A model generated the notes under the pieces. That model was not told where the DNA came from. It saw nothing but the letters and a program-made list of their open reading frames with translations, and did not search any database. From an uncultured Holdemanella sp. (GTDB taxonomy: Bacteria; Bacillota_I; Bacilli_A; Erysipelotrichales; Erysipelotrichaceae), in the NCBI RefSeq assembly GCF_934772795.1, contig NZ_CAKVMR010000056.1:1-13498 (forward strand): a stretch of 13,498 bases of DNA. Reading direction: 5' to 3'. The translations under genes were made by a program, and so were the position numbers. Positions 1 through 6,679 of the stretch are shown here, piece by piece; position 1 is the stretch's first letter, and each line of letters opens with the position of its first letter.

Positions 1-6
1 GATAAG

Positions 7-53
7 AAAAATTCGTAGATTTCCTTTAAATTAGGAACATTCTACGAATTTTT
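7..53. terminator. Hairpin terminator downstream of the CPBP protease
   Basis: A perfect 13-bp inverted repeat (7-19 against 41-53, core ATTCGTAGA/TCTACGAAT) is flanked by A-rich DNA on the left and T-rich DNA on the right, so it could work in both directions. A second short stem (TTCCT/AGGAA, 21-25 and 33-37) lies inside the loop. It sits 18 bp after the stop codon of the minus-strand protease gene, so it most likely ends that transcript. It may also serve a gene beyond the left window edge. Confidence 0.8.
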
Positions 54-70
54 ATATTTTCATGAATAAT

Positions 71-922
71 TCAGGTTAAATATAAAAGATTTGGGATTCG
101 TTTAAAGAATCTCGCATACCAATTTTCATTTGTCTTCTCTTCTTTAATAAATGCATTCACTTCTTTTGATTTTAAGATTACTGTAACGAGTCCATAAATC
201 ACAAGAGCTAGGACTAAAACTGTAATCAAAACATGATTTGAATAAACTGACATTAGAGCTAAAAAGTTATTACCTGCATGAGCTAATATAGTAACTAAAA
301 TACTATCCGATTTAAGATACATGTAACATAGCACTAGCCCCATAAAGAAAGCGGGTATGGCTTGTGTAATATTCAAATGTAACAGTCCAAATAATAATGA
401 TGTCACAACAATGGCGAACATTTTATTATATTTCGACAATGTCTGTAGAATCATACCTCTAAATATTAATTCTTCAAATATAGGTGCAAGTACGACAACA
501 CTAATAAAAGTAAAAGTGTTATACAATAAACCGCCATTTAATGAAAAATCTGGACTTGTATCTGGTAATCCAAACTTTGATAATAAAGCTCCAACAATAC
601 CAATCGCATAATTTAAAAAATACATCATTGAAACTGTATCTATTGTCTCTTTGGGTTTAAATGTAAACTTCAAATCTTTGATACTTCGTTTAAAAGAATT
701 ACTCATAAACCATAACAGGATGATTCCAGATATAAAAGAAATCAACATTTCAATACAGGCATTGATTGCGGAATAATCATAATACAAAGAATACATGATT
801 AAAGGCATAGCTACAAAGCTAAACAAAAAAGAGAGTGTCAGCTGCATAATAATATATAGCCATAGCGAGCCTCCAACTTTACTCAATTCTTTATCAGGCA
901 TAAATTTAGGTGGTTGTTCCAT
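71..922 (-). CDS. CPBP family intramembrane metalloprotease (CAAX/Rce1-like)
   Basis: This is a 283-aa integral membrane protein with about six to eight hydrophobic segments and the three signatures of the CPBP (Abi/Rce1-like, PF02517) family. These are EExxxR at residues 150-155 (EELIFR), FxxxH ending at H182, and HxxxN at H215-N219. These Glu, His and Asn residues form the metal-dependent active site in characterised relatives. The physiological substrate cannot be read from sequence; members act in prenyl-protein processing, bacteriocin self-immunity or regulated proteolysis. I chose the ATG at 922, which is preceded by AGAAAG at a usable distance. An in-frame GTG nine bases further upstream leaves almost no spacing to that site. 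It is monocistronic, with terminators on both sides, and no bacteriocin gene is visible nearby. Family assignment is firm; function is unknown. Confidence 0.9.
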   Translation of the reverse strand: MEQPPKFMPDKELSKVGGSLWLYIIMQLTLSFLFSFVAMPLIMYSLYYDYSAINACIEMLISFISGIILLWFMSNSFKRSIKDLKFTFKPKETIDTVSMMYFLNYAIGIVGALLSKFGLPDTSPDFSLNGGLLYNTFTFISVVVLAPIFEELIFRGMILQTLSKYNKMFAIVVTSLLFGLLHLNITQAIPAFFMGLVLCYMYLKSDSILVTILAHAGNNFLALMSVYSNHVLITVLVLALVIYGLVTVILKSKEVNAFIKEEKTNENWYARFFKRIPNLLYLT

Positions 923-945
923 AAAAATCACTACTTTCTAAATTC

Positions 946-954
946 ATTCTACCA
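946..954 (-). promoter_or_regulatory. Extended -10 promoter of the CPBP protease
   Basis: On the minus strand TGG-TAGAAT (plus 946-954) forms an extended -10 element, with no good -35. The predicted start is near 939, giving a leader of about 17 nt that begins right at the AGAAAG ribosome binding site. The element touches the T-run of the niaR terminator. Confidence 0.45.
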
Positions 955-957
955 TAA

Positions 958-977
958 AAGAGGCCCTTAGGCCTCTT
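958..977 (-). terminator. Terminator of the nadABC-niaR operon
   Basis: The minus-strand hairpin AAGAGGCC-TAAG-GGCCTCTT is followed by TTAT. The 8-bp stem is GC-rich for this genome. The niaR stop codon (plus 967-969) lies in the loop, so the last codons of niaR form one arm. Confidence 0.85.
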
Positions 978-1473
978 GTAAAATATGAAGTTTTCTTAAT
1001 GATTCCTCAATTGAATCTAAATCTTCTTTTGATTGTGCACTCACCGTATGACAATGATATCCACTTGTTAGATCCGTTAAAGGTTTTGCCTGATTCTGTG
1101 AAATCGATTCTATAAATTCTCTGACTTGTTTTCTAGAACTAATATTCATTTTAGCCTCTAACTTACCATATACATTATGTTTGACAAATACATTTTCAAT
1201 ACAGCCACCACAATCTACGATCGCATTCATTTCTTCTTCCATACGATCATTCAAATGAAAACAAGAAAATACTCTTCGAACTCTTTGAGGTGAACATACA
1301 TATCCTTTGTGTGTCGCATAAATATGAACATTTCTTGCCTTTAATAAGGCAATGTCTTGCACAATGACTTGTCTTGATACATTAAATTTTTTGGAAAGTG
1401 CAGTTCCAGAAACTGGCACTTCACTATTTGAGATCGTGTCATAAATGGCTTGAAGTCTAGCTTCTTTTTCCAT
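967..1473 (-). CDS. niaR: NiaR, niacin-responsive repressor of NAD synthesis
   Basis: This 168-aa protein has an N-terminal winged helix-turn-helix (about residues 5-60, with the recognition region near VSRQVIVQD) and a C-terminal 3H domain (about 70-165). Candidate metal and niacin-site residues are H73, E81, H140 and H142. Their spacing matches the metal ligands reported for the Thermotoga homologue TM1602. In Firmicutes NiaR (YrxA) represses NAD biosynthesis or niacin uptake genes when nicotinic acid is present. It is the last gene of nadA-nadB-nadC-niaR. Its ATG directly follows the nadC stop, with AGGTG six bases upstream. Its location predicts autoregulation through the palindrome in front of nadA. 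The call rests on both domain architecture and context. Confidence 0.93.
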   Translation of the reverse strand: MEKEARLQAIYDTISNSEVPVSGTALSKKFNVSRQVIVQDIALLKARNVHIYATHKGYVCSPQRVRRVFSCFHLNDRMEEEMNAIVDCGGCIENVFVKHNVYGKLEAKMNISSRKQVREFIESISQNQAKPLTDLTSGYHCHTVSAQSKEDLDSIEESLRKLHILQEA

Positions 1474-2325
1474 TTATTTCACCTGCAAATTTTTTAAAGA
1501 CAAATCTAAAATAGGTGCTGAATGCGTTAAAGCACCACTTGAAATATAGTCCACACCTAATGCAGTTAATTTTTCAATATTCTCTTTTGTGACATTTCCA
1601 GAACATTCAGTTTCGGCTCTTCCATCAATGATTTCAATTGCCTTTTTCATATTTTCAACACTCATGTTATCTAACATGATAATATCCGCACCTGCTTCAA
1701 CAGCTTCTTTAACTTGTTCTAAAGTTTCTACTTCCACTTCAATTTTACGAACAAAAGAAGCATAATCCTTTGCCATCTTAACTGCATTTGTGATAGAACC
1801 AGCTGCTGCGATATGATTATCCTTCAACATAACACCATCTGATAGATTGTATCTATGGTTATTTCCACCACCAACACGAACTGCATATTTTTCAAACACA
1901 CGCATATTTGGCGTTGTTTTTCTTGTGTCCAACAACTTTGTCTTTGAACCCTTCAAATAAGATGCGACACGATTTGTATAAGTGGCAATTCCACTCATTC
2001 TTTGAAGATAATTCAAAGCCGTTCTTTCACCTGATAAAAGAACACGAACATCTCCAGATACTTCGGCCAATAATTGACCATTTTTAACGGCATCCCCGTC
2101 TTTTACATAGAATTTTACTTCCATGTTTTCATCTAGCAAATAAAAGACTCTTTCAAATACTTCTAGACCTGCAATGATTCCATCTTCCTTACAGATCAAC
2201 TGTACCTGCCCATATTGATAGGAAGGCATGACTGCATTTGTTGAAACATCTTCACTTGTTATATCTTCCTGCAAAGCTTGGATCAATAAATGATCCACAT
2301 TTAAACGCATTGTATTCTTATCCAC
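1474..2325 (-). CDS. nadC: Nicotinate-nucleotide pyrophosphorylase (quinolinate phosphoribosyltransferase)
   Basis: This 283-aa cytoplasmic enzyme converts quinolinate and PRPP to nicotinate mononucleotide, CO2 and PPi. Family signatures are all present: DTRKTTP at 133-139, EKYAVRVGGGNNHR at 145-158, the KDNHI segment at 168-172, EVEVE at 196-200 and LDN at 218-220. The C-terminal glycine-rich segment SGNVT and SSGALTHS completes the barrel. Length is normal. The start is a GTG that overlaps the nadB stop in the string GTGGATAA, with a purine-rich GAGAGA upstream, which suggests translational coupling. An in-frame ATG five codons later (2310) is an alternative start. The next gene, niaR, begins immediately after its stop. 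Confidence 0.96.
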   Translation of the reverse strand: MDKNTMRLNVDHLLIQALQEDITSEDVSTNAVMPSYQYGQVQLICKEDGIIAGLEVFERVFYLLDENMEVKFYVKDGDAVKNGQLLAEVSGDVRVLLSGERTALNYLQRMSGIATYTNRVASYLKGSKTKLLDTRKTTPNMRVFEKYAVRVGGGNNHRYNLSDGVMLKDNHIAAAGSITNAVKMAKDYASFVRKIEVEVETLEQVKEAVEAGADIIMLDNMSVENMKKAIEIIDGRAETECSGNVTKENIEKLTALGVDYISSGALTHSAPILDLSLKNLQVK

Positions 2326-3610
2326 GAGCTTGTCTCTCTCTTTCTATTTCTTCAAGTACCAAATCATGATACATTTTTTCTTGATTTGACAACTGATGTG
2401 ACTTAGTCACATTTGCCAAATGATCAAATTCATTTGTATAAGCCGGTTCCTTTTTCAATAAATCTACAACCGCTCTTTTACCCCATACTAAAGATTCAAG
2501 TAAAGAGTTGCTAGCCAAACGATTTTTTCCATGAACCCCATTACAACTCGTCTCTCCTACCGCATATAAGTGGGACATAGAAGTACGCGAATCTTTATCT
2601 ACATGAATTCCACCCATAAAATAGTGTTGGGCTGGTGTAACTGGAATCCATTCTTTTGTACAATCATAGCCTTCTTCTAAACACTTCTCATAAATGTGAG
2701 GGAAATGATTCTTGATGACTTCTTCACCTAAAACAGTCATATCCATCCAAACATAAGGCATATCATCCTTCTTCATTTGTTCACGAATCTTTTGTGTCAT
2801 GATATCACGTGGCAACACTTCATTCGCAAAACGGTTTCCGTCTTTTCCATAAAGCTTAGCCCCTTCACCACGAACCGATTCACTAATAAGGAAGGCTCTT
2901 CCTTTTTTCTTTGTATATAAAGTTGTTGGGTGGATCTGTACATAATCCACATTTTCTAATTTGATACCATGCTGAATCGCAATCGCAATCGCATCTCCTG
3001 TTAAGTGTGGATAGTTTGTTGAATGATCATACAATCCGCCGATTCCACCACACGCAAAGATTGTATAACCAGCTTCAATGCACATTTCATTGTTGTTGGC
3101 ATCTTTTGCCAAAACGCCATAACATACATTGTCTTTTTCAATAATATCTGTCATCGTGACATATTCCATGATTGTAACATTCTCTAATTTACGAACCTCA
3201 CCTAATAAAGTGGATGTGATTTCTTTACCTGTAATATCTTCATGGAATAAAATACGTGGCTTAGAGTGTGCTCCTTCACGCGTATAATCCAATTTGCCAT
3301 CTTTTGTCGCAAAATCAACACCATATCCTATCAACTCATTGATAATGCCACGACTTGAATTGATCATAATTTCAACAGATTCTTTACGATTTTCGTAATG
3401 CCCTGCCTTCATGGTATCTTCCATAAAAGAATCAAAATCGTTCTTATCTCTTAATACACAAATTCCACCTTGTGCTAAAAATGAATCACTATTTTCGGCA
3501 TCAGATTTTGTCAACATAATGACCTTTTTATCACTTGGAACATGTAAAGCTGCAAACAATCCACTTGCACCCGTTCCAACAATAACTATATCTGCCTCTA
3601 ACTTTTCCAT
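2318..3610 (-). CDS. nadB: L-aspartate oxidase
   Basis: This FAD enzyme oxidises L-aspartate to iminoaspartate, the substrate of NadA. Visible motifs are the dinucleotide fold GTGASG (12-17), SFLAQGG (43-49), TREGAHSKPR (110-119), SESVRGEGA (243-251), LPRD (266-269), PAQHYFMGG (326-334) and the C-terminal FAD segment from GETSCNGVHG to NRLASNSLLE (352-372). These fit the succinate dehydrogenase/NadB flavoprotein superfamily. At 430 aa it is about 110 residues shorter than the E. coli enzyme. It ends soon after the flavin domain, so the C-terminal helical domain is largely missing; as far as I know such short forms occur in anaerobic Firmicutes. In an anaerobe fumarate is the likely electron acceptor. 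It starts one base after the nadA stop and overlaps nadC by 8 bp. Confidence 0.95.
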   Translation of the reverse strand: MEKLEADIVIVGTGASGLFAALHVPSDKKVIMLTKSDAENSDSFLAQGGICVLRDKNDFDSFMEDTMKAGHYENRKESVEIMINSSRGIINELIGYGVDFATKDGKLDYTREGAHSKPRILFHEDITGKEITSTLLGEVRKLENVTIMEYVTMTDIIEKDNVCYGVLAKDANNNEMCIEAGYTIFACGGIGGLYDHSTNYPHLTGDAIAIAIQHGIKLENVDYVQIHPTTLYTKKKGRAFLISESVRGEGAKLYGKDGNRFANEVLPRDIMTQKIREQMKKDDMPYVWMDMTVLGEEVIKNHFPHIYEKCLEEGYDCTKEWIPVTPAQHYFMGGIHVDKDSRTSMSHLYAVGETSCNGVHGKNRLASNSLLESLVWGKRAVVDLLKKEPAYTNEFDHLANVTKSHQLSNQEKMYHDLVLEEIERERQARG

Positions 3611-3611
3611 A

Positions 3612-4517
3612 CTATTTTGCCAACTCCAACATTCTATCTAATGACTTTTCAGCCATAACCTTCACTTCTTCATCTACAAATACTTCATTTGTCTCATTCA
3701 ACAAACAATCATAAACCTTTTCCAAAGATACTTTCTTCATATTCATACAGATCAATTTATCTGATAGTGGATAGAAAGTTTTGTCTGGTGAGCGTAACTG
3801 CATTTCATGAAGTACACCTAGTTCAGTACCAATCACAAATTCTTTACTTGGATTATCCACTGTATATTGAATCAATTCAGAAGTACTTCCCGCATAATCA
3901 GTTGCTTCAACAACTTCATTCACACACTCAGGATGCACAATAATTGGAACATTTGGATGTTCTTCACGTGCTTTTTCAACATCTTTTAATGTCACACGCT
4001 TATGCGTAATACAATATCCATCATTTAAGATAATATTCTTTTCAGGTACTTGTTTCTTTACATAAGCACCTAAGTTTCCGTCTGGAATAAAGAAAATATT
4101 TTTATTTGGAAGTGAACGAACAATCTTCAATGCGTTTGAACTTGTTACACAAATATCAGCCATTGTTTTTAATTCAGCTGTTGAGTTGATATAACATACA
4201 ACCGCTAAATCTTCATATTCTTCTTTCATCTTCTTAATGACAGCCTTACTTGCCATGTGTGCCATTGGACAATCTGCATTTAAATCTGGCATCAATACCT
4301 TCTTGTCTGGATTTAACATTTTGGCACTTTCACCCATAAATTTAACACCCGCAAATACAATAATATCTGCATCTGTATTTTTAGCTTTCTTTGCCAAAGC
4401 ATAAGAATCTCCGACAAAATCAGCTACATCTTGTACAGCTCCATCTACATAATAATGCGCTAAAATAATCGCATTTTTTTCCTTTTTTAATTTCAATACA
4501 TCTTCCTTTAAAGACAT
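3612..4517 (-). CDS. nadA: Quinolinate synthase, [4Fe-4S] enzyme
   Basis: This 301-aa protein condenses iminoaspartate with dihydroxyacetone phosphate to give quinolinate. The three cluster cysteines are C83 (ADCPMA), C169 (GYCITH) and C257 (ICMNM), at almost the same positions as in the compact archaeal and Thermotoga enzymes. Other conserved active-site segments are LAHYY (19-23), FAGVKFMGESAK (55-66), YINSTAE (109-115) and HPEC (195-198). It is a short type without an N-terminal extension. The ATG at 4517 follows a strong AAGGGAGG site. It is the first gene of the NAD operon. The oxygen-labile cluster fits an anaerobic lifestyle and the neighbouring iron-storage and peroxide-defence genes. 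Confidence 0.97.
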   Translation of the reverse strand: MSLKEDVLKLKKEKNAIILAHYYVDGAVQDVADFVGDSYALAKKAKNTDADIIVFAGVKFMGESAKMLNPDKKVLMPDLNADCPMAHMASKAVIKKMKEEYEDLAVVCYINSTAELKTMADICVTSSNALKIVRSLPNKNIFFIPDGNLGAYVKKQVPEKNIILNDGYCITHKRVTLKDVEKAREEHPNVPIIVHPECVNEVVEATDYAGSTSELIQYTVDNPSKEFVIGTELGVLHEMQLRSPDKTFYPLSDKLICMNMKKVSLEKVYDCLLNETNEVFVDEEVKVMAEKSLDRMLELAK

Positions 4518-4552
4518 GGAATTTTCCTCCCTTAAAAATTTTACCGTTTTGA

Positions 4553-4581
4553 ATTATACACCTAGGCTTTACATCTGACAA
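4553..4581 (-). promoter_or_regulatory. Promoter of nadABC-niaR
   Basis: On the minus strand TTGTCA (plus 4576-4581) and TATAAT (plus 4553-4558) are separated by exactly 17 bp. The TATAAT is a perfect consensus. Predicted transcription starts near 4546, leaving a leader of about 30 nt that carries the AAGGGAGG ribosome binding site. Confidence 0.8.
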
Positions 4582-4594
4582 GACAGTTGTAAAG
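4567..4594. promoter_or_regulatory. Candidate NiaR operator
   Basis: A 28-bp imperfect palindrome (CTTTACATCTG on the left, CAGTTGTAAAG on the right, centre 4580/4581) covers the -35 hexamer of the nadA promoter. Ten of the eleven outer positions in each arm are symmetric. A repressor bound here would block RNA polymerase. NiaR is encoded in the same operon and regulates NAD genes in relatives, so it is the obvious ligand. The assignment to NiaR is inference; the palindrome and its position are seen directly. Confidence 0.65.
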
Positions 4595-4642
4595 TCAATA
4601 TTATATAAGTTCCATATCACAATGAAATAAGCACAATAAAAA

Positions 4643-4664
4643 GCGATGAATCAAAAATCATCGC
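4643..4664 (-). terminator. Terminator after ferritin
   Basis: The minus-strand stem GCGATGA/TCATCGC (7 bp, 8-nt loop) is followed by TTTTTATT. It lies one base downstream of the ferritin stop codon and separates that gene from the NAD operon promoter. Confidence 0.85.
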
Positions 4665-4665
4665 C

Positions 4666-5187
4666 TTAGTTTTTTGCCTGTAAAATGCTTGGTGCAATAT
4701 AAGTACGAGTTTTGTACTCTGCATCTAAATCATACAATCCCTTGGCATCGTGTCCAAACAATTCAAATCGAGAAATTAAATCTGAAGCATTCTTTTCTTC
4801 TTCTCCTTGTTCTTTGACAAACCAATCCAAGAATTGCATCGTTCTAAAATCTTTTTCTTCATAAGCTGCTGCATAACAAGTATGAATCAATCCAGTTACG
4901 TATTGTTCATGTTTTAAACCTGCCTTTAATGGATCACTTAATTCATTTAAAGGAATATTTGGCTTATCAATAGCTTCCAAAACAACACTATAATCATTGT
5001 CTTGAAGATATTGCATCATCAATTGAGCATGCGCAATCTCTTCTTGTACTTGTACATGATACCAGTTTGCGAAACCCTCTAAACTTTTATCATGATAATA
5101 ATTTTCGAAATCCAAATACAAATAAGCAGAATATAATTCTTTATTAACTTGATTATTCAACAAGTCGGCTACTTTTTTACTCAACAT
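4666..5187 (-). CDS. ftnA: Ferritin (non-heme bacterial ferritin)
   Basis: This 173-aa four-helix protein should assemble into the 24-mer cage that oxidises Fe(II) and stores iron as ferrihydrite in the cytoplasm. All ferroxidase residues are present at the same numbers as in E. coli FtnA: E17, E50, H53, E94, Q127 and E130. The third-iron site residues E49, E126 and E129 are also present, so it should be fully active. I placed the start at the ATG at 5187, preceded by AAGGAA at 8 bp. An upstream in-frame extension to 5265 would overlap the flavodoxin gene, crosses its terminator and has no homology. It is followed by its own terminator. A possible promoter with -10 TATGAT (5212-5217) lies in the gap; otherwise it would depend on readthrough of the upstream terminator. 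Confidence 0.96.
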   Translation of the reverse strand: MLSKKVADLLNNQVNKELYSAYLYLDFENYYHDKSLEGFANWYHVQVQEEIAHAQLMMQYLQDNDYSVVLEAIDKPNIPLNELSDPLKAGLKHEQYVTGLIHTCYAAAYEEKDFRTMQFLDWFVKEQGEEEKNASDLISRFELFGHDAKGLYDLDAEYKTRTYIAPSILQAKN

Positions 5188-5233
5188 AGCACATTCCTTC
5201 TTTCTGCATGTATCATACACCTGCCAAAAGAAA

Positions 5234-5262
5234 AAGCGTAGTGATATGCTCTCACAACGCTT
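5234..5262 (-). terminator. Terminator or attenuator after the flavodoxin-like gene
   Basis: The minus-strand stem AAGCGT-t-GTGA / TCAC-t-ACGCTT has one mismatch and a 7-nt loop, and is followed by TTTTTCTTTT. The flavodoxin stop codon (5252-5254) lies inside it. As ferritin follows on the same strand, it may act as a partial terminator that lowers ferritin transcription from the upstream promoter. Confidence 0.75.
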
Positions 5263-5713
5263 CATTTACAGATTTCATTAAATTATCCACATCTTTATCG
5301 TTTGGATGTTTTAAAGCCTCATCAAAATTCTTCAACATTTCTGGATTTGATTCAAACTTTGCACGAATAGCTAAAGGCATCTTTCCTTGGCACATCCAAG
5401 TTCCCTTTACACTATTAGATGCATCTAAATGACTCTTTACATGATTTAAAATCATCTCAAAATATTCTTTAGATTTACCAAAGCCAGCTGTTCCAAACAA
5501 GAAAACATTTTGATTGCGTAATGTAGAAAGATATTGTTTCATTTGATCATCACAATCTCCCTTATCACACCAGAATCCAATGCATAATAAATCTACAGGT
5601 TCTAAATTTTTTGCGTTTTCTACAGATACACAATATTTTGACTCCATAAAATTCAAGCTGTTTGCCAAAGATTGTGTGTTTCCTGTTTTTGAACTATAAA
5701 CAATTCCTATCAT
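5252..5713 (-). CDS. Flavodoxin family protein (Flavodoxin_3 type)
   Basis: This 153-aa flavoprotein begins with a clear FMN phosphate loop, SSKTGNT at residues 7-13. The later segments FWCDKGDCDD (48-57), LFGTAGFG (72-79), MCQGKM (107-112) and KHPNDKD (135-141) belong to the Flavodoxin_3 type found in anaerobic Firmicutes. These residues should bind FMN and support one- or two-electron transfer in the cytoplasm. The gut bilirubin-reductase accessory protein BilS has the same general fold and motif order, but no bilR-like reductase is present here, so I assign no pathway. The ATG at 5713 follows AAAGGA at 9 bp. It lies 14 bp downstream of the 82-aa gene and so is probably co-transcribed with it. 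Its place between ferritin and rubrerythrin hints at a role in iron release or peroxide reduction. Confidence 0.85.
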   Translation of the reverse strand: MIGIVYSSKTGNTQSLANSLNFMESKYCVSVENAKNLEPVDLLCIGFWCDKGDCDDQMKQYLSTLRNQNVFLFGTAGFGKSKEYFEMILNHVKSHLDASNSVKGTWMCQGKMPLAIRAKFESNPEMLKNFDEALKHPNDKDVDNLMKSVNEAL

Positions 5714-5727
5714 AAAATATATCCTTT

Positions 5728-5976
5728 CTACAAGTAACGATTACGCCATACATAATACTCTTCATCTTTTTCCATATCAATACCATGGTCATTTTCATAA
5801 ACTTCAAACGTATTCTGTTGAAATAATGAAATAAAATCATTTCTTGATAGCTTTGAATGCCATTGACTATGCCATATATATACTTTATCTTTTTCCATTT
5901 TGATCAACGCACGATTTTCTAAACATACAAGTGCATGACTATCTTTTAATTTTTCAATTGCCTCTATTATTTCCAT
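5728..5976 (-). CDS. Uncharacterised 82-aa protein
   Basis: I do not recognise a family. The protein is acidic in its C-terminal half, with no membrane segment, signal peptide or Cys-pair motif (one Cys, C18). The middle is rich in aromatic residues and histidine (VYIWHSQWHSKLSRNDFISL, 32-51), and it ends with KDEEYYVWRNRYL. The pattern of strand-like segments followed by LSRNDFISLF looks like a small folded alpha/beta domain, perhaps ligand- or protein-binding. Codon use matches its neighbours, and it abuts the flavodoxin gene by 14 bp, which supports it being real. No ribosome binding site precedes the ATG. Instead a promoter -10 ends seven bases upstream, so the mRNA may be leaderless. Function is unknown. 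Confidence 0.75.
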   Translation of the reverse strand: MEIIEAIEKLKDSHALVCLENRALIKMEKDKVYIWHSQWHSKLSRNDFISLFQQNTFEVYENDHGIDMEKDEEYYVWRNRYL

Positions 5977-5982
5977 AGAATT

Positions 5983-5991
5983 ATTTTAGCA
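5983..5991 (-). promoter_or_regulatory. Extended -10 promoter implying a leaderless mRNA
   Basis: Minus-strand TGC-TAAAAT (plus 5983-5991) is an extended -10 element placed six bases before the ATG at 5976. This puts the expected transcription start at or within one or two bases of the start codon. No Shine-Dalgarno sequence lies in between, and the -35 region is weak. Confidence 0.45.
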
Positions 5992-6010
5992 CAATTTTCA
6001 AAGATTAGAA

Positions 6011-6030
6011 AAGACAGCCTAAGCTGTCTT
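6011..6030 (-). terminator. Terminator after rubrerythrin
   Basis: The minus-strand stem AAGACAGC/GCTGTCTT (8 bp, perfect, 4-nt loop) is followed by TTCTAAT, nine bases after the rubrerythrin stop codon. Confidence 0.85.
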
Positions 6031-6039
6031 GAGATATTA

Positions 6040-6582
6040 TTATTCGTAATGATCTTTTAATTCTTGGAAATAAGCCTGTGGATGATTACATACTGGACAT
6101 ACCAATGGAGCAGTTTCACCATAGTGAATGTGTCCGCAGTTTAAACAAATCCATACTGTTGATGTTGCCTTTTTAAACATGGCATCTTCTTCTACATCTT
6201 TCAACATAGCTTTATAACGAGCTTCGTGATGTTTTTCAATAGCACCTACACCTTCGAACAAGGCAGCAATATCATCAAAACCTTCTTCACGAGCTTCTTT
6301 AGCCATTGTTGCATACATATCTGTCCACTCATAGTTTTCACCTGCAGCTGCATCCTTTAGGTTTTCTGTGGTTGTAGGAACTTTTCCACCATGCAAAGCC
6401 TTAAACCACAATTTAGCATGTTCTTTTTCATTATTTGATGTTTCAGTGAAAATGTTCTGAATCTTTACATAACCATCTTTCTTAGCTTGTGAAGCATAAT
6501 ATTGATACTTAACACATGCCTGAGATTCTCCTGCAAAAGCAGCCATTAAATTCTTTTCTGTTTTAGATCCTTTTAATTCCAT
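6040..6582 (-). CDS. rbr: Rubrerythrin
   Basis: This 180-aa protein has an N-terminal ferritin-like diiron four-helix domain (about 1-135) and a C-terminal rubredoxin-like Fe(Cys)4 domain (about 143-180). Diiron ligand candidates are E19, the ExxH pair E52/H55, E96, E99 and the second ExxH E116/H119. The rubredoxin cysteines are C146, C149, C162 and C165. Rubrerythrins reduce hydrogen peroxide to water with electrons from rubredoxin or NADH-linked partners and are the main peroxidases of strict anaerobes. The ATG follows a full AGGAGG site at 8 bp. It has its own promoter and terminator. The neighbouring ferritin and flavoprotein fit a peroxide and iron stress block. Identity is secure. Confidence 0.97.
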   Translation of the reverse strand: MELKGSKTEKNLMAAFAGESQACVKYQYYASQAKKDGYVKIQNIFTETSNNEKEHAKLWFKALHGGKVPTTTENLKDAAAGENYEWTDMYATMAKEAREEGFDDIAALFEGVGAIEKHHEARYKAMLKDVEEDAMFKKATSTVWICLNCGHIHYGETAPLVCPVCNHPQAYFQELKDHYE

Positions 6583-6606
6583 AATAAAGACCTCCTATCT
6601 GCCTTT

Positions 6607-6635
6607 ATTCTAAAACAACTAGCTTTGTTTTTCCA
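6607..6635 (-). promoter_or_regulatory. Promoter of rubrerythrin
   Basis: On the minus strand TGGAAA (6630-6635), 17 bp, TAGAAT (6607-6612). The -10 matches five of six consensus bases and the -35 four. I see no convincing PerR-type box over it. Confidence 0.5.
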
Positions 6636-6651
6636 TTAAAATGCATAGAAA

Positions 6652-6679
6652 AAAAGACAAATCCTAAGACTTGTCTTTT
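6652..6679 (-). terminator. Terminator after the pyrophosphatase-like gene
   Basis: The minus-strand stem AAAAGACAA/TTGTCTTTT (9 bp, 10-nt loop) is followed by a run of Ts continuing to about 6649. It is directly adjacent to the TAG stop at 6680-6682. Confidence 0.8.

Noticed and set aside
4420..4620. 66-codon minus-strand frame over the nadA start
   Set aside because: It overlaps the nadA coding start and promoter in another frame, and its sequence is low-complexity Lys/Cys-rich with no homology. nadA has a perfect start here.
5188..5265. 26-residue N-terminal extension of ferritin
   Set aside because: The extension overlaps the flavodoxin stop and the terminator, has no family similarity, and starting at 5187 reproduces E. 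coli FtnA residue numbering exactly with a good ribosome binding site.
6583..6640. PerR/Fur box upstream of rubrerythrin
   Set aside because: I looked for TTATAAT-N-ATTATAA-like dyads over the promoter and found none with convincing symmetry.
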